In this document: piece after piece, positions 37,701 through 48,200 of the stretch | How positions within the stretch are numbered: the first letter of the stretch is position 1 | Layout: each line of letters starts with the position of its first letter | DNA from: Durusdinium trenchii | Lineage: Eukaryota > Sar > Dinophyceae > Suessiales > Symbiodiniaceae | Direction of reading: 5' to 3' | DNA length: 64,000 nucleotides | Assembly (NCBI GenBank): GCA_963970005.1 | Contig: CAXAMN010005369.1 | Coordinates: forward strand, 102,881-166,880 | Translations under genes and position numbers: made by a program | Notes under the pieces: model-generated | Database searches by the model: none | What the model was told of the DNA's origin: nothing | What the model saw: only the letters and a program-made list of their open reading frames with translations

Positions 37701-40700
37701 GCGACATTGGAATGGCCCATTGTTGCTCCAATTTGTCGCCTTGCATGGCTCACAAATTTTGTCACAAAAAGGTCCGCTACATTGGAGTGGTTCCTGCCTC
37801 TTCTAAATTTTACCTTTGGGTGGCTCTCGGATGGGTCACAAAACGTCTGCTACATTGCAAATACCCGGTGGACAATGGTAAGGGAAGTTAGTGATGCATT
37901 CTGTAAACAATTACCCTGTATAGAATGGGATGTCCAGCCTTGCATCTCTATAAAATGGAAAACCACTTAACACCATAAAATGCAACGTCCAGCCTCAAGG
38001 GTCAAACATATTTCCAGAAAATGATTGAAATTGTCATGTTGAAGTCAATTATGAATACATATAAATATATTTTTATACTACATAATGTCATATAAACACT
38101 TGTTTCTTCGATTTCTGTTCATGGCCTTCAAAATTTTGCTATGTCCATGGCTCTGTTGTTTCTACTTAGGGCACCCTCACTATAAAATTCGTCCTGGAAA
38201 GCACTCTATACAAGTCAACCCTCCCCATTTATTGACAAGAATAGGTTATGCCTCCTGTAAATTTCAGCCTCGGCTGGCTCAAAAGTATGCTCGGTGTGAG
38301 TGGCTCCTGCCTCCGCTGATTCTTACTTTCAGTGGCTCACACAAGGTCCGCTGCCTTGCGCTCGCCTCTGCCTCTTCCAAGATTTTACCGGTGCGCTACA
38401 ATGGAATGGCTTTTGTGCTCGCAAAAGTTTAACCGTGGGCTGGCTCAGAAAAGGTCTGCCACATTGGACTGGCATATGCCGCCTCAAAATTTTACGCAGG
38501 CTGGCCACCCTGGAACAGCCAACAGCACAGTGCTCTCGACACTGGCCACTGCAAACAGCACTGTTTTGCAAGCTGGCCACGCTCATGACCTTGCTCCGTG
38601 GAGCGAATTTTCCGAAATTCAGGTTGGATCTCGGGTGTGCGTTGGCCCTTTATGTTACACTTAAGATAAGTGCTCCATGGGGCTGAGATTCCTGGAGCGA
38701 ATCGGCGCAACTAGAAGCGTGTCAGAAACCTGAGTAGCAACCTGAGTAGCAATAGAAAGAAAAAGAAAGAAAGAGAGAAAGAGCAAAAAGAAGCGGGCAA
38801 GAGAGAAAGTAGGTGTAGTCCCTTCCGTGTCTGCCGAGTAAAAAGTGCCGACGGAATGGCAAATTAATGGAGAACCATTAGGAACAGTGCCAGGTGATTT
38901 GGCACAAAGAAGCATGAGTTACACCTAAAGAGCCTCTAGGAAAAGAAAGAAAGCTGAAAAGAGAGACGAAACAGGAAGGCGAGAAAGACTGCAAAACTTG
39001 TGTCTTCCGAGCAAGTGTGCCGAACGCATCGGCAGACTATGTAAAAATTGAGGTTGGGAACTCACGATTGAAACTGATTCAGTAGTGGGTTTGGAGTAGC
39101 TCTGCAGCATGAATGAAAGATTCGAGGGTGAGACAAATTCTTGAGATGAGTTTCAAGCAACATCAGCCTTCGTCAAGAAGAGGCCTCAGTGGGACTTTGC
39201 CGAAACTGCTCTCCTGGAAGGGAGTTAAGACTCAGGAACGGCGCCTCTGCAAGGATCACACAGCTCACCACAGTGGGAAGAAGCTGCGATACACACTTGA
39301 GGATAGTGCTCCGAAGAGCGAATTTTCCGGAATTCGGGTTGGATCTCGGGTGTGCATTAGCCCTTTATGTTACACTTAAGATAAGTGTTCCGTGGAGCTG
39401 AGTTTCAGGAGTTCGCGGTGCGCATTAGCCTTTTACTCTTCCTGCAAATTTGACCTTCGCTTGGCGAACAGAATGGCGAGAGGTCCAGAAAACTGTACTG
39501 CTTAACATGAGTGAAACGAGAACGGTTAAGGACATTATATGTTCATTATCTTTCCTTTTGCCAGAGAATGTAAGGTCCATAGGCCACACCATCTAATATA
39601 AATGAAAAGAATAATAAATGTCTTTGCCAATCATATCATCAATCTCTCACTTGAATTTCAAGAGCTCATTTATCTATTATCTTCTTATTAGCGGTCAGAA
39701 TGCAGGTACGTGGATTCTGTGTCCAGAATCCATATCAGTGGCTCAAAACAGCCTCTTCGTTGGACTGCAGCTGTTGAGTGTCAGGCAGTCCCCTCCTGAA
39801 AAATTTAAACCCATGGAGACGGGAGGTGACACACACAGATATATATATATATACAGTATATATAATATTATATAACTCTATATGTATATGCAATTATAAA
39901 TTACAACTCAAATATATCCCCCATATCAGTGAATGAAGCTACGAGTAACAGAAGCCAACCGAAGCCACGAAAAGCCTACAAACGCAACCAAAAGCCAAAA
40001 GTCAAAGCCACAGAAAGCCAAAAGCCACCAAAAAGCCAAAACCCGCCAAAGCCAAAAGCCAATAAAGCAAAAAACCAGCTAGCACACCACAAACGAAAAA
40101 AAAAAACGAACAATATATTCTATTTAAAATTACACCGGCAAGGGACCCCAAATAGTAACAGATGGAACATGGCATCACGTGGAAGGAAAGAAGGAGCACA
40201 CAGATGAGAGCACAAATATGAGAGGATACATGGTGATGGTCATGGTACTGGTGGTGGTGAAGGTGGCGCTGACGGTGGTGGTCGAGCCAACAACTTTCAA
40301 AACGGCAAGTTCATTGAAATTCAAAACCCTTCAAGAACATCTGCACATCGAGATTCACGAGCACAAATGAGAGCACACATATGAGAGCATATGGGAGCAC
40401 ATATGAGAGCACATGAGAGCACACATCTGAGAGCACACATGTGAGAGAGCACATACAAGCACAAATCTGAGAGCACATCGGCGAGTACATAGGAGCATTT
40501 CGAAGTTCACAATGTACCGCGCCTGCCACGAAATCTGCACATCGAGGTTCACAAAGTACTGCGCCTGCCACGAAATCTGCACATTGAGATTCACAAAGTG
40601 CTGTGCCTGCTACGAAATCTGCACATCGAGATTCACAAAGTGCTGCACCTGCTACGAAATCTGCACTTCCAGACTCAGCAAGTAAGTGCTGCGCCTGCCA

Positions 40701-43700
40701 CGAAATCTGCGCATCTAGATTCACACAGTGCTGCGCCTGCCACGAAATCTGCACATCGAGATTCACAAAGTGCTGCGCCGGCCACGCAATCTGCACATCT
40801 AGATTCACAAAGTGCTGCGCCTGCCACGAAATCTGCACATCGAGCTTCACAAAGTGCTGCGCCTGCCACGAAATCTGCACATCGAGATTCACNNNNNNNN
40901 NNCATCGAGATTCACAAAGTGCTGCGCCTGCCACGAAATCTGCACATCGGAGATCCAAAATGAGCAAATTGCACGAGGCTTTCGCAAATTTCGAAATGTG
41001 TTTCAGAAATGCTGTGCCTGCCACGAAATCATGCCTGCAGGTCATACGAAATGCTGCACTGGCCACGCAAAAGCATCCTCAAGTTCAAATTCCAAAAATG
41101 CCACCCCTCTCACGAATTCAGCCGTTTCACCTCAAAATATCGCATCCATGGTGCGGATTCCCTGCGCCTGCCACGTGAAACGCAGTCCTGCGAATGACAC
41201 ACGCCTGCCAACGTTTTTGCAACGTCCACAAAACACTGCGCCTGCCACGAAATTTGCAAAGTCTCCGATTCCTTGCACCTGCCACGTAAAATGACCTTTT
41301 CGAGGCTCCAATGTGTCGAATTCCTTGCGCCTGCCACGCAAAATGCACTTCATGTCCGAAAACGAGCACGGCACCTGCACGAGAGCTTTGTCCCGGAAGC
41401 GCAAAAACCGCGACCCCCACTTTATGCGAGCCTGCGCAGTCGAAATGGACATGAGGAATTCCAAAAGTAAGTTTTGTGCGAGCCGGCCCACACAAAATGC
41501 CGGGGCCACACGCGCGAACCCTGATCTAAACCCGCTTAACTCTTACCGTAAGAACCCCTTAGTGCGGAGCACTATTTGGGGAAAAATAGTAAAAATATAT
41601 TAAAATATAGTAATAAAGAAACACTACAGCTCGTCCGAGCTCGGGGTCCTTTCAGCAAGTACTCGAAGAAGGAGTCTTGCCTTGGATCCCCAAAATGAAA
41701 AAGCAAAACTGATGCTGGCTCTCTTTCATTCTCTTTCCATCGCCATCCCCTCCAGGTTAAGCTGATTTAAGCAATTGGCTTGGTAACACCAAGGCTAAGG
41801 CGTTCGAGAATCGTTCTAGGGAGTCGAGAAGTGCTCTAGAGAGGTAAGCAGGTGAATCACCCGCCAAAGAGCTGTTGGTGGCCTTGACGGGGGCCCTACA
41901 GCTGGACATGACCTCACTGGGGCCTACAGCTGGAGCTTTGAGGGAGTGAACGTTTCAAGCGGGTGTGTCTTGTTGACAAACTCCGAGACTTATGCAATTG
42001 GTTGATGAACAGGCCCACTTGCATTGCTGAGTTGGAAGAAAAGCACAGCCATGTCGTTTCCCAAGCATGGCTAATGCATGCTCATGCCACAAAAGCACCA
42101 CCTTTCTGGCTGTTCTTCCAGCAACTCCACTGATTATCTGTGAAGATGTTCAGGGCCCCACTGGTCTGAATCAGTCTGAAGTCTTTCTAGGCCAAAAAGC
42201 AACCGACGTGGTCACAACGGGCATCGGAACCGACATCTTTTCACCAACCACATCCAACCACTCAGTTCACAAAAACTCACGCGAAAAATATATAAATCGA
42301 AGCCTGGAAGAGCTGCAGTTTGAGCAGTTAGTGTGGGCTTCACCGTCTACATGTTGGGTCATCCCACCCTCTGGATGTAAACAGTTGATGCATCAAACCT
42401 CTCCCTTCCAGAATGGCTGAAGCATCTCCACATATAGGGGGGTTATATTCATCAACCGTCTACACATGTCTACACATGTACACACCTACCAGTTCATGTC
42501 ACCATTTGCTCACATGGGTTACCGGCCGCGCGGCCCAGGACCCGTGGTGCTCTGCTGGTCCACAAAGTTCCCCGTATTCACCTCAGCTCAGCGCGTTCCG
42601 CCGAAGCGCGGAAGCCGATCAACCGGTCGATCGGTGTCCAAGGGTTGAATCAAAATGAATCCGAAACCAAGGGAGTCTGGAAAATGATCCCGAAGTTCCA
42701 GGCTTCTTTCTCCATTCTCCGATTGCGTTCTGCTAGTGATCATCCAGCCCACCGTGTGTCAAAAACGGTCTGAACATGAAACTGGAGGTGTTCTCTGCCA
42801 AAGAACGCTCCATGAGGATCAAGGCGGAACAGTGTTTGTAGAATATTGTAGAATTGTGTTGACTGCAAAACGCTATTGATTCACCAATTTGATCCGGTTT
42901 TTCCATGTGTTTCGCCGAGATCGGGGACACCACCGGACGGCACACCGTCCGGTGGATGGCTCGGTGTCGGAGCCTTTGCCTCTTCGGCATCGGCCGGTCG
43001 AACAGCGGCTTGGGGATGCTGAGAGTGAAGTCCTTGACGATGAAATCTGAGCTCAGTGGAACCCAACACAGATGTTGCCCGCTTGGCTGCCTTTCAACGC
43101 CTTTGGCCACAAACGCACTCAGACCGCTCAATGGTCGTGCCCAAGGCACATCAATGGTCGTGCCCACCAGATCCAGCGCGTTTCGGCGACCTCGGGCGGA
43201 TGTCTCGCAAAGATCAGAATGTTTCTGTGGACCCAGAGTGGGGGGTGAATGAAGGAATAGAAATTCTGAGGAAACCCTCAGTCACCACAGCCACATCGCG
43301 AGGCTCATGTGCGACCTCACCTGCCGTCTAACCTGATGGAATGGAAAACCGTGGTCACACTTCAAAACCTCAAGTGCCAAAAACTTGTCAAAGCAAATGC
43401 TCATGGATTTCAGAAACACATGAGATCAATGAGATCATTGTGCATACTTCTGTGCATTGGCCTGCAGCCTGCAACCTCCATAAGCCAACGAATGCCAAAA
43501 GGGCAATCTGGCACACTGCGACTGCTACTACATAAGCCAAACCATGCCACTCCAATCACCATTGAATCGAAGTCAAAAAAAACTCTGATCAAAAGTAAAT
43601 GTTTGTTGCTGAATAATTGGCTCAGCTACTGAACATGCCTACATAATTAGTTGTCAGCTGGGCCTCCAGTTGGGATGCTGCAAGCTTACAGTATCACCAA

Positions 43701-46700
43701 TGTTTCGGATGATCGTATTACCCCGGCCAGGCAGGCTCTTAGACAAATGAAATTCATGAAACATTCAGGAATGGAATGGAATGGACGTCTCCAGCGTTTC
43801 CACACCACCCAGCTTCTCCGCCAGCTTTCCCCCAGGATAGGCCCCTTCAGTGCGGCCCAGGCAGCTCCAAAACGCCCGCAGCGACCGTTTGGCCGTCTGG
43901 TAGAACTTGCCGTCGCCCGACAAGACCGAGAGCATTCCGAACTCCAAGATGAAAGAGCCGGCCTGGAAAGCCGCCGGATCGAACCAAGAGCGCCGCCGAG
44001 GCGGAGGGCCTTTCGTTCTCCCAAGAGGTGCCAAGCGGTGTTGCCTAGTGCACCCGCAAGCAACTTGGGCAGTAAAACTAAAACACTAACGTAACCAAGA
44101 CATATCAATGTCACTATCACTGTCACATGTATAGAATTGTAAAAATATATTGAACCACGAATTTGATCAAATGGTGCAAATTCCTGTCTCTACGTCTGCA
44201 CCCTACCAACAAAAACATGTGTGGCAACCCAACCAAGAAGCACCCAACGTCAAACTGGCCGAGCCATGTTCCTCTGGCACCGCTCCACCATTGGGCTCAT
44301 TCGACTTGCTCAGCTGCTCCATGAGGAGTTCCTAACCACTCGCTTGCCTCCTCTCTAGCTCAGGCACTCTACAGAACTGGAGGTGGAAGTTGTAGACTAC
44401 ACCCAAGGGGAACTTTGAATATACTTGAACCTTTAAAAATCCCAATTCGCCGTCCAAACATCGAAGTCCCCTTCAACCCGACACCAAGCCAAATCCCAGC
44501 AAATAGCAGCAACACGCAAAGCAACAACCAGTTCATACACCAATTGGACTTCCCGTGGCCCCAAACACAGCGCCGCCGATATCCCCTGTCGCCTCTGCGA
44601 TGGTGACCGTGGCACCCGACCCCTTGCAGTGCGCAGTGTGGTTGATGTGGGGGGTCATGCGGGCGGAGATGGTGACCGAACATGCATGGGTCGTAAACTC
44701 ACGCATGGACATGGGTGTGTGGACCTGTTCCATACATGGATCGTCTGAGGCTGGATGGACCATATCTGTGGTTCACTGGAGGCCTCTTGAACCCCAAGAG
44801 GCCACCTCTTGGGGATGGTCATGGTCGGCCCCCGAGAAAACAAAAGAAGTTATGAGGGGTAGTGTGTTTCTGCTGGTGAGTTGCAGGCTTCCCGTTTTTC
44901 CTAAACAGAGGCCACAGTCCCGGGCGTGCCCTGAACCCTGTGTCCGGGTGGTGTCCTCATGTTATCCTCTTCTTGTCCTCCAGCAGTCCTGCTGTTGTCC
45001 TCCTGCTGTCCTCTGGCCGCGTTGGCGAACCCCTGTGCCCTGCTTGTGTCCTCCTGCGTGCCACGCCTGCGAACCCTGTGTCCTCCTCTTGTCCTCCTGG
45101 TGTCCTCCTGCTGTCCTCTGGCCACGATTGCAAGCCCGGCCTGAGCCTTGTGGGGTGCTGTCCTCCAGTTGTCATGCTGTTGCCCTCTAACCCTGAAACT
45201 CATGCATTGGCTCTGGATCAGTCCACTACCCGGCCGCTCCAACGGGCATTTTCTTCCACGAAGCACATGCCCAATTCGAGTCCTCATGCCCTATGTGGAA
45301 GGCTCTCAGCTAGCGGTTCCCTGCTCTTCCAACATCTTCCTACTTGACCCCCCACAAGAAATAACAATAGAATAAGAACTACAGTACATGAACCAACCAC
45401 AGCAACAGACCCTTTCTTCCGGATTTACCCAGCAACAAAGATCAACAACAACCTCTCTCGTGCGTCGGGATGAACAAATCCGCCCCGTGCATCCCCGTGC
45501 TCCGTGCCCGCCAGCCCAAAGACTGGCCGCGATGGCCTTTGGGATGCCCGAGTGCAAGTTCACCCGGCTCCGCGGCATGCCCGTGGGCGTGTCGAAGGCG
45601 CGCAGCAGGCGTTCGCCGAGGTCCAAAGCCTTCAGGGGAGGATGTGGGGAAGATAGGTATACGGTATGCCCAAAGAAGTGCCAGGTGAGCCGGTGAACCC
45701 CAAATGATTGAAGTGGATAGCATATGATAGCATGGCCACATGGAAGGTTTGAGCTTTTTCCACAAGCAGGCTTTGCTTTCCAGGCTTGTTAGAGCTTGCT
45801 TCGGTGCGTGTGAGTCCCTCCACATTGACCACTACGCGTTCAAGGCATGAGTCCTTGGTTGACCCAAAATGAAGAAGATGGACTAGCTGTGATCTGATGT
45901 CGACCGTCGCCATGCTCTGGAGCCCAAGCACATGGGATGTAAATGATCCATGATGTTTTCTGGATGTTGCCTTTTGTATCGCAGTGGCTGTGCCGAGCTG
46001 CCCCGAACAACATGTATATAAATTGAATAGGTAATAGGTGGGTCAATGTCAACAACTCCCGGCTCAGCCGTTTCCCCTCAGCTCAGCCTTCTCAGCCTTG
46101 TTGTGCCTCTCTGGTTTTTTCCCGTTTTTCCCCTCCCCAGATCCAGGCCGTTGGCCCACTCTGACCTGCCTTCGTCAGAAGACCACCTTTGTACTTTGGC
46201 AGAAGCTTCACTGCATGCTGATGGCCGCTCAGCAGCCCTCCTAGGATGCCTGGGCTGCCCGTCTTGCTGGCGTTTCTTGACGTTCAGTTTGCCAAATGTT
46301 GTGCTTTTCTTTTTTTTCGGAGAGAGCTGTCCTCAGGCTGTCTCCACGTCTCCTCTACCTGAACATCCGCTTTTCTGCTTTCAGGAACCCGCGGATTAGT
46401 AAGATGCACGACCCCGGTTGCATCAACATTCGGCCTGACCAACTCGCTTCCTGCCGCCCTCCTGGCCGAAATCAGCGCACCAAGCTATGGACAAGCTATG
46501 GACAAGCTATGGAGGTGAGTTTCAGCTTGAAAACGCTGCTGGTGTGCTTTGACGTGGGGTCAAAGACAAGTGCAACCATGACAAACCATGATCAGCCACC
46601 CTTATCCAAAAGCCTTCAAGGAAGATTACACTGGATGACCAATCATACCACTTATAGTGCTGTAACTAGCCCCACTCTTATGGGAGCTTCTTCCCGCCTT

Positions 46701-47990
46701 CCTTGCACGGTTCCAAGGCACGGATGTTCACCTCGAACGTGCTCACCTCGAACGGCCCCCATGGGGTGGACCTCCCCGTCCCGTCCGATTTCGGGGTACG
46801 GGACAAACCCTGCGTTCCGAAGCCTTGGGGCCTGGCTTTGCATCAGTTAACTCTTAATTCATTTAAGGTGCAGGATGTATGATGTTTTAATGTAGCGCGA
46901 CGTGTTGAGCATCTCCACGCCACAGCTCATGCTGAACATGAGACATGTTCGTGAAAATTTTTTCCATGCAAAAAGAAACTATGGTTGACCTGTCATTTTT
47001 GGAAAATCATAGGAAAATTTGTTCATCTTCCGTGGGCCACCAGGGTTACGATTTGGGATGCATTTTTAAGGGTCGCCGGGTCAATAGGCTCTCTTTTGGG
47101 TGGTGGTGAAAGCTTCCATGAACTGGAAACAATATTTTAAAAAAATGAGTGCAAAAACCGACCCCTCAGATCAATGATATCCAGCAATTAATCAATCAAT
47201 GAAACTCCTCTTGTTGGTCTGAGCTGCCTCAAGGTCTTTGTTGAAGTGCACGCTGTCCTGGATATGTGAGACTGCCACCTGCACGGGACGACACAGTGAC
47301 GACACATGGCGAAGAAACACCGCCATGTGGGTTTCGCAGGTGTGGTGGCCTTTCCTATCGCAACTGGTGAGTCTGGAGTATAATTAGCCTAAAGTGCATG
47401 AATGCTTGCATTGCTGCCTTTGACCGTTAAAGCGTGGCCCTGTTGCGTCAGGAACCGCAAGAAAGAGGTTCCAGGGGTTTTGTCTGCATCAACCTCACCT
47501 TGAAAATGGCCTTCCGCTTGAAAATGATCAAGGAATCCAAGGCATCGATCAATGTCCTCACTTGCGCAAGTGAAGCATTGGCCATGATCGGAACATGTGA
47601 TGAGTGCTGTCATTATGTCTGCTCATGTCGGTGTGGATGGTAAACTTGCGCCAATCCGGGCATGTTCCGGATCTGTCTAGATCAGCCTTGGCCCGAAATG
47701 CCGAACTTTCCGCCTTTCTGCCTCTTCATTGCTCTCTCATGCCCCTCCACAACCTCCAGGCAGTTCTTTTGCCACCGTGGACAACCGAGCCCAAAAAACT
47801 CGAACTACTCCGCCGTACCCTTTACACACCGAGCCGCATCGAGTAGTTCCCCAGCATGGCGTCCAGGTCGCCGCGCTCGCGCTGGGTGCGGCCGTCGCAG
47901 GTGAGCGGCCGGAGCTCGTCGGCCGGGAAGGCCAGGCTCATGTAGGAGTCCTCGGCCCAGGTGCGAGGCCGTGGGGCGGAAATCTCCGGG
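31645..47990 (-). CDS. Glycoside hydrolase family 47 (EDEM-like alpha-mannosidase), 16 exons
   Basis: Predicted to trim alpha-1,2-mannose from N-glycans in the ER, marking misfolded glycoproteins (EDEM role), or to act as a processing mannosidase. Exons on the minus strand: about 47950-47835, 47556-47499, 46809-46722, 46249-46170, 45629-45537, 43962-43857, 43190-43150, 42581-42523, 41680-41649, 37203-37145, 36276-36137, 35757-35689, 35049-34953, 33263-33181, 32064-31989, 31728-31645. Joined in phase they give about 425 residues, near the usual catalytic-domain length. Motifs run in family order: SYMSLAFPADELRPLTC, LIDALDSL, FEVNIRILGGLLSGH, LDLGERLLRAFDTPTGMP, ILEFGMLSVLSGD, DSFFEYLLK, LQVLIGDV, WKKHDALPEVYD, PLRPELIEA, CGFAAVADVTT, RMDSFFLSETLVYLYL, VFTTEG. 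Residues matching the catalytic Glu (FEVNIR), Asp (DSFF), Glu (RPEL) and Ca-binding Thr (TTEG) are present. The N-terminal signal exon is not placed. Confidence 0.95.
31989..32064 (-). CDS. GH47 exon 15
   Basis: Encodes LDNRMDSFFLSETLVYLYLA after CCCTTCAG|G. A hallmark GH47 segment. The donor is GTAGCT. Confidence 0.95.
32460..32619. mobile_element. MITE, Tc1/mariner-like ends
   Basis: A 160-bp element with inverted ends of about 37 bp (imperfect in the middle): left cagtgatctaccgcc, right ggcggtagattactg. It is flanked on both sides by TA, the target duplication expected of Tc1/mariner transposition. No coding capacity. It lies in the GH47 intron between exons 14 and 15. Confidence 0.85.
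33181..33263 (-). CDS. GH47 exon 14
   Basis: Encodes SMADAIDEQSRVSCGFAAVA, then DVTTK. The acceptor is CACCAG|G; the donor is GTGCGA. Confidence 0.93.
34953..35049 (-). CDS. GH47 exon 13
   Basis: Encodes DSPLRPELIEAIFYLSLALP, then DAAVFEMARDG. RPEL carries the family's catalytic Glu. The donor is GTGGTG. Confidence 0.95.
35389..35413. repeat. Perfect 11-bp hairpin
   Basis: Arms tgagacgtggg and cccacgtctca with a 3-nt loop. It lies in the GH47 intron between exons 12 and 13. Confidence 0.9.
35689..35757 (-). CDS. GH47 exon 12
   Basis: Encodes LWKKHDALPEVYDTRSQSPT. The acceptor is TACAG|C; the donor is GC (AG|GCTGG). The phases match both neighbours. Confidence 0.88.
36137..36276 (-). CDS. 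GH47 exon 11
   Basis: Encodes MNTHLSPLACVWASLQVLIG and onward to VLY. The acceptor TTTCACCAG|C lacks the usual following G. The donor is GTGCCA. Confidence 0.9.
36667..36695. repeat. Perfect 11-bp hairpin
   Basis: Arms gctgggacgac and gtcgtcccagc with a 7-nt loop. It lies in the GH47 intron between exons 10 and 11. Confidence 0.9.
37145..37203 (-). CDS. GH47 exon 10
   Basis: Encodes YILFKDLELLDIFLSAYAA after CTGTCCAG|GA. It is separated from exon 9 by a 4.4-kb intron filled with tandem repeats. The donor is GTTCCT. Confidence 0.88.
37330..37475 (-). repeat. Inverted diverged copies of the 41-bp satellite
   Basis: Reverse-complement relatives of the 40.5-41.5 kb array (gcacatttcgtggcaggcgc and variants), about three units. 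Same intron as the main array. Confidence 0.75.
37525..37690. repeat. GAT trinucleotide array
   Basis: Imperfect gatgat repeats, the cause of Met/Asp and His/Ser low-complexity frames on the two strands. Confidence 0.95.
37710..38545. repeat. Degenerate repeat of about 95 bp
   Basis: Six or so diverged units containing ggctcaca(a)aggtccgc and ttggagtggctcctgcctc, followed by attttacc. Lies within the large GH47 intron. Confidence 0.65.
38600..39409. repeat. Direct repeat pair, about 97 bp
   Basis: 38600-38697 and 39315-39409 share gagcgaattttcc, ttggatctcgggtgtgc and ccctttatgttacacttaag with few differences. They are about 715 bp apart. Confidence 0.85.
40500..41490. repeat. Satellite of about 41 bp with gap
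   Basis: Tandem units with cctgccacgaaatctgcac and atcgagattcacaaagtgct. Regular from 40510 to 40960, then increasingly diverged to about 41490. Ten Ns at 40893-40902 interrupt it, with catcgagattcac on both sides. Because units are close to 41-42 bp, long frames on both strands are artefacts. Confidence 0.95.
41649..41680 (-). CDS. GH47 exon 9 (32-nt microexon)
   Basis: Encodes QDSFFEYLLK. The only donor giving the right phase for the next exon is GA (AAAG|GACCCC). Confidence 0.9.
42523..42581 (-). CDS. GH47 exon 8
   Basis: Encodes VNTGNFVDQQSTTGPGPRG. Fits the loop before the DSFFEYLL motif. The donor is GTAACC, phase 2. Confidence 0.85.
42930..42955. repeat. Perfect 11-bp hairpin
   Basis: Arms ccaccggacgg and ccgtccggtgg with a CACA loop. 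It lies in the GH47 intron between exons 7 and 8. Confidence 0.9.
43150..43190 (-). CDS. GH47 exon 7 (41-nt microexon)
   Basis: Encodes RRNALDLVGTTID. It carries phases 1 to 0, and its GTGCCTTGG donor is the same nonamer as at exon 3. Confidence 0.88.
43857..43962 (-). CDS. GH47 exon 6
   Basis: Encodes AGSFILEFGMLSVLSGDGKF, then YQTAKRSLRAFWSCL. The acceptor is TTTCCAG|G; the donor is GC (G|GCCGC). Confidence 0.93.
44570..44690 (-). CDS. Possible exon inside GH47 intron 5
   Basis: The minus frame NHTAHCKGSGATVTIAEATG and then DIGGAVFGATG has biased codons. It does not match the GH47 sequence expected between exons 5 and 6, so it may be chance, a nested exon or a lineage-specific insert. Confidence 0.25.
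44781..44814. repeat. Overlapping 9-bp hairpins
   Basis: ggcctcttg pairs with caagaggcc (44781-44803), and ccccaagag pairs with ctcttgggg (44792-44814). Two mutually exclusive stems share the middle arm. It lies in the GH47 intron between exons 5 and 6. Confidence 0.85.
45537..45629 (-). CDS. GH47 exon 5
   Basis: Encodes ALDLGERLLRAFDTPTGMPR, then SRVNLHSGIPK. The acceptor has a good pyrimidine tract. The 3' end is less sure; a GC donor fits phase 0. Confidence 0.9.
46170..46249 (-). CDS. GH47 exon 4
   Basis: Encodes ILGGLLSGHQHAVKLLPKYK. The acceptor is CCCAG|G. The GC donor (AAG|GCAGGT) is the only phase-0 choice that joins exon 5. Confidence 0.9.
46722..46809 (-). CDS. GH47 exon 3
   Basis: Ends PFEVSTFEVNI plus the first base of Arg. 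The donor is GTGCCT. FEVNIR holds the residues equivalent to the family's catalytic Glu and neighbouring Arg. Confidence 0.9.
47499..47556 (-). CDS. GH47 exon 2
   Basis: Encodes TLIDALDSLIIFKRKAIFK between AG|G and AAG|GTGAGG. LIDALDSL is the conserved early GH47 segment. Confidence 0.93.
47835..47950 (-). CDS. GH47 exon 1 (first recognised)
   Basis: Encodes DSYMSLAFPADELRPLTCDG, then a Glu/Arg/Asp-rich segment to GNYSM. The start is uncertain: the frame is open to about 48000. The donor is GC (CG|GCTCGG), giving CG+G with the next exon. Confidence 0.9.
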
Positions 47991-48059
47991 CGGCGGCGGA
48001 GCTCCCGAAGTAGCGCAAGCAATCGAAATTTGCAAGTTAGATGGCATTGCATGTTATAA

Positions 48060-48200
48060 AAAAGGATATATATATATATATATACCTAGCGCTTTCAAGG
48101 GGTGCCCAATGGAGACCTGCAAGCAGTGTGGGGATGTCCATTGGTGACCCCTTGGTAGCAGCTGTTCTAGATGTATATATATATATATACACAGTATATA
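48060..48200. repeat. TA-dinucleotide tracts
   Basis: Two tatata runs (about 48066-48084 and 48173-48190) upstream of the first recognised GH47 exon. No function claimed. Confidence 0.8.

Noticed and set aside
40500..40960. CRISPR-like array
   Set aside because: Head-to-tail satellite without unique spacers.
40311..41178. Long Cys/His-rich frames on both strands
   Set aside because: They follow the 41-bp satellite and span an N gap.
44570..44690. Missing GH47 segment between exons 5 and 6
   Set aside because: Coding-like but does not resemble the family at that point; kept only as a possible exon.
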